NCBI RefSeq assembly: GCF_015160875.1
Contig: NZ_CP063374.1
Span: 4,901,501-4,965,500 of the forward strand
Direction of reading: 5' to 3'
Length of the DNA: 64,000 bases
Source of the DNA: Streptomyces chromofuscus
GTDB lineage: Bacteria; Actinomycetota; Actinomycetes; Streptomycetales; Streptomycetaceae
Made by a program: the position numbers and the translations under genes. The notes below the pieces were generated by a model. It had not been told where the DNA came from. It saw only the letters and a program-made list of their open reading frames with translations, and searched no databases. Every line of letters starts with the position of its first letter. Position 1 is the stretch's first letter. Shown in pieces: positions 7,918-14,617 of this stretch.

Positions 7918-10332
7918 GTGGCAACATTGGCACGGTGGTGCTATCGGCACCGGCTGGTGGTCCTGGTGCTGTGGGTGGGGGCGCTGTTCGGCCTGGGCTT
8001 CACGGCGACGACGGCGGGCACGGACTACGCGAACGTGTTCTCCCTGCCGAACACCGACTCGAAGCGCGCGTACGACCTGATGGAAAAGGCCTTCCCGGAG
8101 AGCGCCGGCGACACCGACACGGTGGTGTGGAAGGTCGACGAGGGCACGGTACGGGACGAGGGCGTACGGTCCCGGATCGAGCCCGCGCTGGCCGAGATCG
8201 GCCGTATGGACGGCGTCGGCGAGGTCACCGGCCCGTACGCCGGTGAGCGGGGCGCGGCGCAGATCAGCCGGGACGGGCGGATCGCGTACGCGCAGATCAC
8301 GTTCACCGAGCAGGCGAACGCCGTCCCGATGGAGCTGGTCGAGGACGTCGTCGACACCGCGCGGGCGGCCGAGCGCGACGGCCTCCAGGTCGAGCTGGGC
8401 GGCCAGGCGATCGCCCGTACCCAGGAGCCGCCGACCGGCCTCGCCGAGCTGGTCGGCATCGCGGCGGCGGCGATCGTGCTGTTCCTGGCCTTCGGCTCGC
8501 TGTTCGCGATGCTGCTGCCGATCGTCGTGGCGATCTTCGGGGTGGGCACCGGCATGCTCTCCACGATGCTGCTCAGCCACGTCACGAACGTGCCCGACGT
8601 GGCCCCGCTGCTGGGCTCGCTGATCGGCCTCGGCGTCGGCATCGACTACGCGCTGTTCATCGTCACCCGGCACCGGCGCGGCATCCTGCGCGGTGCGAAG
8701 CCGCAGGACGCGGCCGTCACCGCCCTCAACACCTCCGGCCGGGCGGTGCTGTTCGCGGGCGGCACGGTCTGCATCGCGCTGGCCGGCATGCTGGTGATGA
8801 ACCTGCGCTTCCTCGACGGTGTGGTCATCGCGACCTCCCTCACCGTCGTGTTCAGCGTCCTCGCGGCGGTCACGCTGCTGCCCGCCCTGCTGGGGCTGCT
8901 CGGCATGCGGGTGCTCAGCCGCCGACAGCGGCACCGGCTGGCCCACACGGGACCGGAGCCGGAGGAGGCGAGCGGACTGGCGGCGCGCTGGTCGGCGTAC
9001 GTGCAGCGGCGTCCGCGCACCATCGCGGCGCTCGCGCTCGCGGTGATGGTGGTCCTGTCCCTGCCCGTCCTGTCCCTCCGGCTGGGCGCCACCGACCAGG
9101 GCAACCACCAGGACACGACCACCACGCGGCAGGCCTACGACCTGCTCGCCGAGGGCTTCGGCCCCGGCTTCAACGGCCCGCTCCAGGTCGTGGTCGACGG
9201 TGCGGCCCCCGACGCGCTGGTGTCCCGCGTCGAGTCGACCGAGGGCGTCGCCCAGGTGGCCGCCCTGCCGCCCGCGAACGACGTCACGGTGATCCAGGTG
9301 GTGCCGACGACGTCACCGCAGTCCGAGGAGACGGACCGGCTGATCGACGTGCTGCGCGACGAGGTGATCCCGGCGTCGGGCGCCGAGGCCCATGTCGGAG
9401 GCGTGACGGCGGTCTTCAAGGACTTCGCGTCAGTGACGGGCGACCGGCTGCCGTACTTCGTCGCGACGATCATCGCGCTCGGCTTCCTGCTGCTGCTGGT
9501 GGCCTTCCGCTCGCTGGTGGTCCCGTTGACGGCGGCGGTGATGAACCTGATCGCGGCGGCCGCGTCGTTCGGCGTCCTGGTGGCGGTCTTCCAGTGGGGC
9601 TGGGGCACGGAGCTGCTCGGCATCGGCAAGGAGGGCCCGATCACGGCGTTCCTGCCGGTCATCATGCTGTCCCTGCTGTTCGGCCTGTCGATGGACTACC
9701 AGGTGTTCCTGGTGAGCCGGATGCACGAGGAGTGGGTGCACACCAAGGACAACGCGCGCGCGGTGCGCGTCGGCCTGGCGGAGACCAGCCGCGTCATCAA
9801 CTGCGCCGCGCTCATCATGATCTGCGTCTTCTCCGCGTTCGTGCTCAGCGGCGACATGGAGGGCGCGATGGCGGGCATCGGCCTGGCGGCGGCGGTGGCG
9901 CTGGACGCGTTCATCCTGCGGACGGCGCTGGTGCCGGCCGCGATGCACCTGCTGGGCAAGGCGAACTGGTGGCTGCCGGCGGGGCTGGAGAAGCGGCTGC
10001 CGCATCTGGCGGTGGAACCGCGGGAAGAGGAGCCGCAGCCGGCGCCATCACAGGGCCCCGCCTCGGTGATCCACGGCTTCATCCGCACGGCGGACGGCGA
10101 GCCGGTGCAGGGTGCGGCGGTGACGCTGCTCTCGCGCGGCGGGCGTCAGCTGGACCGGGTGACCTCCCTGGCGGACGGCTCGTACATCGTGGCGGTGCCG
10201 GGGCCGGGGACGTATCTGCTGGCGGTGACGGCGGCGACGCACCCCTCACGCGCGGGTCACGTGGCGGTCGGCGCGGGGCCCTTGGTGTACGACGTGGAGC
10301 TGGCGGAGGGGGAGGTGGACGCCGTCAGTTAG
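7918..10332 (+). CDS. MMPL/RND-family transporter with a C-terminal beta-sandwich domain
   Basis: A proton-driven exporter of 804 residues from the MmpL-like subgroup that exports lipids or small molecules. Two copies of the six-helix RND half are visible, each starting with one helix and a large external loop; the characteristic stretches LIGLGVGIDYALFIVTRHR (first half) and FGLSMDYQVFLVSRMHEEW (second half) are intact. After the last helix comes a linker and a roughly 85-residue domain (VIHGFIRTADGEPVQGAAV onward) that looks like a carboxypeptidase-regulatory or CnaB-like beta-sandwich. The GTG at 7918 follows GAAGGAG at 7903. The last bases overlap the convergent Uma2-like gene. Confidence 0.92.
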   Translation: MATLARWCYRHRLVVLVLWVGALFGLGFTATTAGTDYANVFSLPNTDSKRAYDLMEKAFPESAGDTDTVVWKVDEGTVRDEGVRSRIEPALAEIGRMDGVGEVTGPYAGERGAAQISRDGRIAYAQITFTEQANAVPMELVEDVVDTARAAERDGLQVELGGQAIARTQEPPTGLAELVGIAAAAIVLFLAFGSLFAMLLPIVVAIFGVGTGMLSTMLLSHVTNVPDVAPLLGSLIGLGVGIDYALFIVTRHRRGILRGAKPQDAAVTALNTSGRAVLFAGGTVCIALAGMLVMNLRFLDGVVIATSLTVVFSVLAAVTLLPALLGLLGMRVLSRRQRHRLAHTGPEPEEASGLAARWSAYVQRRPRTIAALALAVMVVLSLPVLSLRLGATDQGNHQDTTTTRQAYDLLAEGFGPGFNGPLQVVVDGAAPDALVSRVESTEGVAQVAALPPANDVTVIQVVPTTSPQSEETDRLIDVLRDEVIPASGAEAHVGGVTAVFKDFASVTGDRLPYFVATIIALGFLLLLVAFRSLVVPLTAAVMNLIAAAASFGVLVAVFQWGWGTELLGIGKEGPITAFLPVIMLSLLFGLSMDYQVFLVSRMHEEWVHTKDNARAVRVGLAETSRVINCAALIMICVFSAFVLSGDMEGAMAGIGLAAAVALDAFILRTALVPAAMHLLGKANWWLPAGLEKRLPHLAVEPREEEPQPAPSQGPASVIHGFIRTADGEPVQGAAVTLLSRGGRQLDRVTSLADGSYIVAVPGPGTYLLAVTAATHPSRAGHVAVGAGPLVYDVELAEGEVDAVS

Positions 10333-10942
10333 CCTTCCGCTGCCCGGCCTTGATGATCTGCTCCACGTCGAGGACGACCTCGGCGCCGATCGTCTCGGGC
10401 AGCGTGATCGTCTCGCCGGGGGCGTGAACGCGGTGGTTCGCGTACTCGCTCCCGGTCGGCTCCGTGAGAACGTGCAGGCGCTGGTGCTTGCGGTCGACGA
10501 CGAGGTAGACGGGGATCTTGGCCTGAGCGTAGGCGCCCGGTTTGGTCCTCAGGTCGTCCTTCCAGTTGCTGGATGTGACCTCCAGGACGAGGCGGAAGCA
10601 GACCGGGTCGTATGCGTTGTTCTCGACGAAGTGATCATCGATGTCGGAATCCACCACCACGAGGTCGGGGATGGCGTAGTCCTCGGTCCCGGTGGGCAGC
10701 CAGAGGCCGACATTCTGGAGCACCTCGGTGTCGCCGTCATCCAGGCCCGCGGCAATGAAGGGCCGCATCAGCTTCGTCAGAGCACGGGCGTGCGGGGCAT
10801 CCGGTGATGGGGTCACGAGGAGGTGGCCTCCGATGATCTCGACGCGGTAGCCCGGATGGCGCTCCATGATCTCGTCGGCGATGGCCGTGAGCGAGAACGG
10901 CTCGTCGTCGTCGAAGGGCTGCTCGACGGATGCAGCGGACAT
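10325..10942 (-). CDS. Uma2-family (DUF820) protein, PD-(D/E)XK-like
   Basis: A 205-residue protein with the Uma2 pattern: YRVEIIGGHLLVTPSP near the start, then GTEDYAIPDLVVVD, FRLVLEVTSSNW and PVYLVVDRKHQ. These contain the acidic and Glu/Lys positions of a PD-(D/E)XK nuclease-like core (Asp in IPDLVVVD, Glu in LEVTS). Such genes occur in many copies in Streptomyces and cyanobacteria; a nuclease role is inferred from the fold and is unproven. The ATG at 10942 has an AGGAGG ribosome-binding site. A paralogue with a frameshift lies at 50005-50579. The stop overlaps the convergent MMPL gene by eight bases. Confidence 0.9.
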   Translation of the reverse strand: MSAASVEQPFDDDEPFSLTAIADEIMERHPGYRVEIIGGHLLVTPSPDAPHARALTKLMRPFIAAGLDDGDTEVLQNVGLWLPTGTEDYAIPDLVVVDSDIDDHFVENNAYDPVCFRLVLEVTSSNWKDDLRTKPGAYAQAKIPVYLVVDRKHQRLHVLTEPTGSEYANHRVHAPGETITLPETIGAEVVLDVEQIIKAGQRKAN

Positions 10943-11033
10943 CGCGTGCCTCCTAGGGGCTGGTGCCGAGAGCATCATCGTAGGCCGGTGAGGACCCGAA
11001 CGTCCCGGTCACCAGGCTTCACCCGATCGTGGA

Positions 11034-11789
11034 TCAGTCGGCCCGGCCCTTGCCTCCGGGATCCGGCAGCACCTTGGTCATCCCGGGCAGAAAGTCCCTG
11101 AACAGCTCGTGCACCTCCAGCACAAGCGGCCGCAGCACCCGGAAGCGGGCCAGCGCCACACCCCGGGCGGTCAGCCGTGCGCCCCGCTCGGCCAGCCGGT
11201 AGCTGCGCTGACGCCCCTCCGTGCGATCGAAGATCCAGTACAGGACGAGACCCATCTGGGACAGCCACATCAGTTCGGGTAGGACGTCCCGGAGCTCGGC
11301 CGGCACTTTGGTCTTCGACCCCGAGAGCACCTCCCTGTGGACGCTGATCGCCTCCACGCGCGCGTGCTCCGACTCCGGGGAGAACGGGCTGAGCGGGCTG
11401 TCGGGGTCGGCGGCGTTCTTGAAGAACTGCACCGCGAACTCGTGGTACGGCTTCGCCACGTCCAGCCAGGCCTTCAGGACGCCCGCGAGCCGTGCCTCCA
11501 GGTCGGTCTCCCGGTCCAGCACCTCCCGGACCGCCGCCTGGTGCTCGGCGGCGATCCGGTCGTAGAAGCCCTGGATGAGGTGCTCCTTGCCGGCGAAGTA
11601 GTAGTACGCGTTGCCGACCGAGACCCCGGCCTCCTGCGCGATGGCCCGCATGGTGGTCTTGTCGTACCCGCGCTCCCGGAACAGCCGCATCGCCGTCTCC
11701 AGGATCACCGCACGGGTCTGCTCGGACTTGGTGGTCGCACCACCGCCCTCGCCGGGGCGCTCGTTCGGGCTGTCGTTGTTCGCGGGCAC
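11034..11789 (-). CDS. TetR/AcrR-family transcriptional regulator
   Basis: The 251-residue repressor has an N-terminal TetR helix-turn-helix (TRAVILETAMRLFRERGYD, then MRAIAQEAGVSVGNAYYYF, residues about 25-70) and a long ligand-binding C-terminal half. The GTG start at 11789 lies 11 bases after the DCC gene stop, making it the third gene of a minus-strand operon. Two perfect palindromes flank the operon promoter (12790-12848), so autoregulation is the simplest reading. The N-terminus is Gly/Asn/Pro-rich and unstructured. The ligand is unknown. Confidence 0.92.
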   Translation of the reverse strand: MPANNDSPNERPGEGGGATTKSEQTRAVILETAMRLFRERGYDKTTMRAIAQEAGVSVGNAYYYFAGKEHLIQGFYDRIAAEHQAAVREVLDRETDLEARLAGVLKAWLDVAKPYHEFAVQFFKNAADPDSPLSPFSPESEHARVEAISVHREVLSGSKTKVPAELRDVLPELMWLSQMGLVLYWIFDRTEGRQRSYRLAERGARLTARGVALARFRVLRPLVLEVHELFRDFLPGMTKVLPDPGGKGRAD

Positions 11790-11800
11790 GAGAAGAGAGC

Positions 11801-12370
11801 CTAGTCAGTGGGACAGGCGCCGTCCGCGCAGCCCTTGGGAACGTACGTCCAGCCCAGGGAAGCGTCGTACGTCCATCCTTCCGTGCGCCGGTACGCCCGC
11901 CCGCCCCACCGACCCCCGCGCCACTTCGCGGCGGCCAGCGCGGCCCCCTTGGCGACCCGCATCCCCGCCGGGGTGCTCAGGCGGTGGGCGAGCGGGCGGT
12001 GCTCGCGCAGGGCCCACAGGGTGATGATCCAGGCGGCGGCGCCCCGGTAGACCTGTCCGCCGTCGCCGATGACGGTGATGTCGTCGAGGGTGGTGCGGTG
12101 GTCGAGGCCGGGAAAGCGCCGACGGGCCTCGGCGGAGCCGGCCGGGACCAGGTCCAGCGGCACCAGCTGACGCTGCCGTACCAGCCAGTCCCGCAGGAAG
12201 GCGCACAGCGCGCACTCGGCGTCGTACAGCACGGTCAGCCGGCGAACCGGGACGCGCACCGCGCCCCGGCCCCCCTCGGCGGCCGTCGCGCTGTTCCCGC
12301 CCCGGCCCCCTTCCGCAACCGTCACGGCGTCCCCGCCCCGGCCCCGCTCCGCGGTCGCCACGGGACTCAC
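11801..12370 (-). CDS. DCC-family thiol-disulfide oxidoreductase-like protein (DUF393)
   Basis: A 189-residue protein named after its motif. After about 40 low-complexity residues with three imperfect copies of an AEGGRGG-type repeat, the domain begins LTVLYDAECALCAFLRDWL: the expected D-x-x-C-x-x-C as DAECALC. The rest follows the family (DITVIGDGGQVYRGAAAW). A basic tail and two further Cys residues end the protein (KGCADGACPTD). The GTG at 12370 overlaps the stop of the upstream membrane gene as GTGA. DCC proteins are thioredoxin-like with unknown partners; here the partner is likely the upstream membrane protein. Confidence 0.88.
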   Translation of the reverse strand: MSPVATAERGRGGDAVTVAEGGRGGNSATAAEGGRGAVRVPVRRLTVLYDAECALCAFLRDWLVRQRQLVPLDLVPAGSAEARRRFPGLDHRTTLDDITVIGDGGQVYRGAAAWIITLWALREHRPLAHRLSTPAGMRVAKGAALAAAKWRGGRWGGRAYRRTEGWTYDASLGWTYVPKGCADGACPTD

Positions 12371-12774
12371 GCCCCGGTCGCCGGAGCGGCCCAGTCCTGC
12401 GGTGCGACCGGCGGGACCTGCTCCCGCTCCATTGCCCCGCGTCGCCGTATCCGGTTCAGCACGTACACGTTGCCCAGGTGCATCACCCCGAGCACCAGCA
12501 GAACGACGCCCAGCTTGGTCGACAGCGCCTCGAAGATGCCGCGCGTGTCGGTGATGGTCTCGTCGCCGCTCAGGTACAGCGTGACGAAGCCGAGGTTGAC
12601 CAGGTAGAAGCCGACCACCAACAGGTGGTTGACGGCGTCGGCCAGCTTGTCGTTGCCGTGCAGGACGTCGGCCAGGAAGATCCGCCCGTTGCGGCTGAGC
12701 GTGCGGGCCACCCAAACCGTCAGGGAGATGCTGGCGACCAGATAGATGACGTAGGCGACGACCGTGCGGTCCAT
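12367..12774 (-). CDS. Four-helix membrane protein, first gene of the TetR operon
   Basis: A 135-residue integral membrane protein with helices at roughly residues 5-24, 45-65 and 85-105 and a shorter hydrophobic stretch between, then a basic RIRRRG and an Ala/Pro tail. I do not recognise a named family; it is a conserved type in Streptomyces. It heads the operon membrane protein - DCC - TetR, with the second and third genes tightly coupled. The ATG at 12774 follows GGGTGGGGG and lies 15 bases downstream of the second palindromic operator copy. Confidence 0.82.
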   Translation of the reverse strand: MDRTVVAYVIYLVASISLTVWVARTLSRNGRIFLADVLHGNDKLADAVNHLLVVGFYLVNLGFVTLYLSGDETITDTRGIFEALSTKLGVVLLVLGVMHLGNVYVLNRIRRRGAMEREQVPPVAPQDWAAPATGA

Positions 12775-12789
12775 GTCCCCCACCCTTTC

Positions 12790-12803
12790 TTGAACGCGTT
12801 CAA
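12790..12803. promoter_or_regulatory. Operator copy 2 (perfect 14-bp palindrome)
   Basis: Second TTGAACGCGTTCAA, 45 bases centre to centre from the first, placed between the promoter and the first start codon. The flanking bases of the two copies are mirror images (CTTGAAC...GTTCAAAA against TTTTGAAC...GTTCAAG), which supports a designed pair rather than chance. Confidence 0.8.
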
Positions 12804-12819
12804 AACGCTGACGGGGAAG

Positions 12820-12848
12820 ACGATAGCCCTGTTTTTGAACGCGTTCAA
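12820..12848 (-). promoter_or_regulatory. Promoter of the TetR operon
   Basis: On the minus strand TTGAAC (12848-12843) and TATCGT (12825-12820) are separated by exactly 17 bases, a good match to the main sigma factor consensus. The -35 hexamer lies inside one copy of the palindrome TTGAACGCGTTCAA and the other copy lies just downstream of the -10, so a repressor bound to both would block the promoter. The start codon of the membrane protein lies 46 bases from the -10. Confidence 0.75.
12835..12848. promoter_or_regulatory. Operator copy 1 (perfect 14-bp palindrome)
   Basis: TTGAACGCGTTCAA, identical to the copy at 12790-12803. It overlaps the -35 element of the minus-strand promoter. Palindromes of the TGAAC-N2-GTTCA kind are typical TetR-family operators, and a TetR gene sits in the operon controlled here. 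Confidence 0.8.
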
Positions 12849-12872
12849 GACGTGCAGGTGAGGCCCTTGCCG

Positions 12873-13283
12873 TCAGGGTCTTCGGCCCAGTTCCGGCCGT
12901 TTGCCGTAGTCCGTGAACCCGATGACGTTCCCCCAGGGATCGGCGATCTCCACCGTCCAGCCCGTGGCGACCGGGAAGGGGGCGTCGAGCAGCGGGACGC
13001 CCGCGGCGGTCAGCGCCTCGGCCGCCGCCCGCGCGTCCGACACCTCCACCCACACGCGTGGGGACGGCCAGGGCGGCGGCCGGTGCCCGAACTCGTCCTC
13101 CTGGCGCAGCAGGAGCCCGGGCGTCTCACCGCCGACCTTCAGCAGCGCGATCCCGGCCTCGTCGAGCCGGAACCCCGTGGTGAATCCGGCCCGCTCGTAG
13201 AACCCCACGGCCTCACCGAGGTCCCCGACGGGCAACAGCACGTTGTCGAAACCGAGCAGCTCGTACGACTCGTCATCTGACAT
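12873..13283 (-). CDS. VOC-superfamily (glyoxalase-like) protein
   Basis: A 136-residue single-unit vicinal-oxygen-chelate protein. Recognisable elements are NVLLPVGDLGEAVGFYERAGF near the start, PRVWVEVSDARAAAEAL in the middle and IADPWGNVIGFTDY near the end, the D-P-x-G-N being the usual second-half motif. Members range from glyoxalases and dioxygenases to antibiotic-binding proteins, so the substrate cannot be told. The gene lies immediately upstream of the TetR operon on the same strand but has its own frame, and the operon promoter lies just past its stop. Confidence 0.88.
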   Translation of the reverse strand: MSDDESYELLGFDNVLLPVGDLGEAVGFYERAGFTTGFRLDEAGIALLKVGGETPGLLLRQEDEFGHRPPPWPSPRVWVEVSDARAAAEALTAAGVPLLDAPFPVATGWTVEIADPWGNVIGFTDYGKRPELGRRP

Positions 13284-13351
13284 GCCGTCAGGGTAGGTCG
13301 GCGAGCGCCCGAACCCCGGGATTGTCAGTGGCGGCCCGTACTGTCGTCGGC

Positions 13352-13744
13352 ATGGCAGTCGTGACGTTCGTCGACGAGACGACGACGGGGGACAGGGGCG
13401 AGGGCCGTGAGCTGGAGGTCGCCGAGGAGCGGCGCACGCGGGGTGAGGTGATACGGCGACGGGTGTTCCAGGAGGCCGCCGAGTACATCACGCCCACGCC
13501 GGGCGTGTTCCAGGGCCTCGTGCGGCCCTGGGAGACCGAGCGGGCGCGGAACGGACAGGCGCCGCGCACGGTCCGGCGGATGGACCCCGAGGCGGCGACG
13601 GAGCCGGCGCCGAGGGCCTTCGCCGGCAACGGCTTCCTGGTCCTCGTGGGGGACCGCCAGGTCATTGATCCGGACGAGGAGATCGACCTCGGACGCGACG
13701 CGGAGGTCATGTTCCTGAAGCCCGTCCCGCTGGTGGGTGGCTGA
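13352..13744 (+). CDS. Small protein of ubiquitin-like appearance ending in Gly-Gly
   Basis: The 130-residue protein begins VVTFVDET and has GRELEVAEERRTRGEVIRRR as a strand-helix unit. Its C-terminal third, NGFLVLVGDRQVIDP then EVMFLKPVPLVGG, resembles the last strands of beta-grasp proteins such as MoaD and ThiS, whose tails also end in Gly-Gly. I know similar proteins in actinobacteria but not a proven function. No E1-like or JAB protease gene is next to it. The ATG at 13352 is favoured over an in-frame start ten codons upstream. It is convergent with sdhB across a strong terminator. Confidence 0.75.
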   Translation: MAVVTFVDETTTGDRGEGRELEVAEERRTRGEVIRRRVFQEAAEYITPTPGVFQGLVRPWETERARNGQAPRTVRRMDPEAATEPAPRAFAGNGFLVLVGDRQVIDPDEEIDLGRDAEVMFLKPVPLVGG

Positions 13745-13782
13745 GGGCGAGGCCGGCGGTCGTCCCCCGCAGGGCGACGCCC

Positions 13783-13824
13783 GAGGGCCCCGTCCGGCGG
13801 TGCGTCACCGCGGACGGGGCCCTC
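13783..13824. terminator. Bidirectional terminator between the GG-ending gene and sdhB
   Basis: A 14-bp perfect stem (GAGGGCCCCGTCCG with its complement) encloses a second CGGTG/CACCG stem, leaving only a few unpaired bases. It lies between two convergent genes and can serve both. Confidence 0.8.
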
Positions 13825-13846
13825 GACGCAGATGGCGGGAAGGAGA

Positions 13847-14617
13847 TCAGAAGCGGCGCGTGATCAGCGCTCGCTTCACCTCCTGGATCGCCTTGGTGAC
13901 CTCGATACCGCGCGGGCAGGCGTCCGTGCAGTTGAAGGTCGTACGGCAACGCCAAACGCCGTCACGGTCGTTGAGGATCTCCAGGCGCTGCTCACCGGCC
14001 TCGTCGCGCGAGTCGAAGATGAAGCGGTGGGCGTTGACGATCGCCGCCGGGCCGAAGTACTGGCCGTCGTTCCAGAACACCGGGCACGAGGAGGTGCAGG
14101 CCGCGCACAGGATGCACTTCGTCGTGTCGTCGAACCGCTCCCGGTCCTCGGCGGACTGCAGACGCTCACGCGTCGGCTCGTTGGTGTCCTTCGTGATCAG
14201 GAAGGGCATCACGTCCCGGTACGCCTGGAAGAACGGCTCCATGTCCACGACCAGGTCCTTCAGGACCGTCAGGCCCTTGATGGGCTCGACCGTGATCGGC
14301 TTCTCGGGGTTGATGTCCTTGATCAGCGTCTTGCAGGCAAGGCGGTTCTTGCCGTTGATCCGCATGGCGTCCGAGCCGCAGATGCCGTGCGCGCAGGAGC
14401 GACGGAACGTCAGGGTGCCGTCCACGTCCCACTTGATCTTGTGCAGACCGTCGAGGACGCGCTCCTTGGGGTCGATCTCCAGCTGGAAGTCTTCCCACGT
14501 CGCTTCCGCCGAGACCTCCGGGTTGAAGCGGCGGACTCGGAAGGTGACGGTGATGTACGGGGAGGCCGCGGACTCCGAGCCAGGGGTCTCGGCCTTGTCC
14601 AGAACGGGGGTAGCCAT
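13847..14617 (-). CDS. sdhB: Succinate dehydrogenase iron-sulfur subunit
   Basis: The 256-residue electron-transfer subunit of complex II carries electrons from the flavoprotein to menaquinone. The N-terminal ferredoxin-like domain binds the 2Fe-2S cluster through SCAHGICGSD and a later Cys in RLACKTL (about residues 72-97). The C-terminal domain holds the 4Fe-4S and 3Fe-4S clusters with CILCAACTSSCPVFW (about 165-180) and later FNCTDACPRGIEV. All Cys positions are present. The ATG overlaps the sdhA stop by one base. Last gene of the sdhCDAB operon. Confidence 0.97.
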   Translation of the reverse strand: MATPVLDKAETPGSESAASPYITVTFRVRRFNPEVSAEATWEDFQLEIDPKERVLDGLHKIKWDVDGTLTFRRSCAHGICGSDAMRINGKNRLACKTLIKDINPEKPITVEPIKGLTVLKDLVVDMEPFFQAYRDVMPFLITKDTNEPTRERLQSAEDRERFDDTTKCILCAACTSSCPVFWNDGQYFGPAAIVNAHRFIFDSRDEAGEQRLEILNDRDGVWRCRTTFNCTDACPRGIEVTKAIQEVKRALITRRF

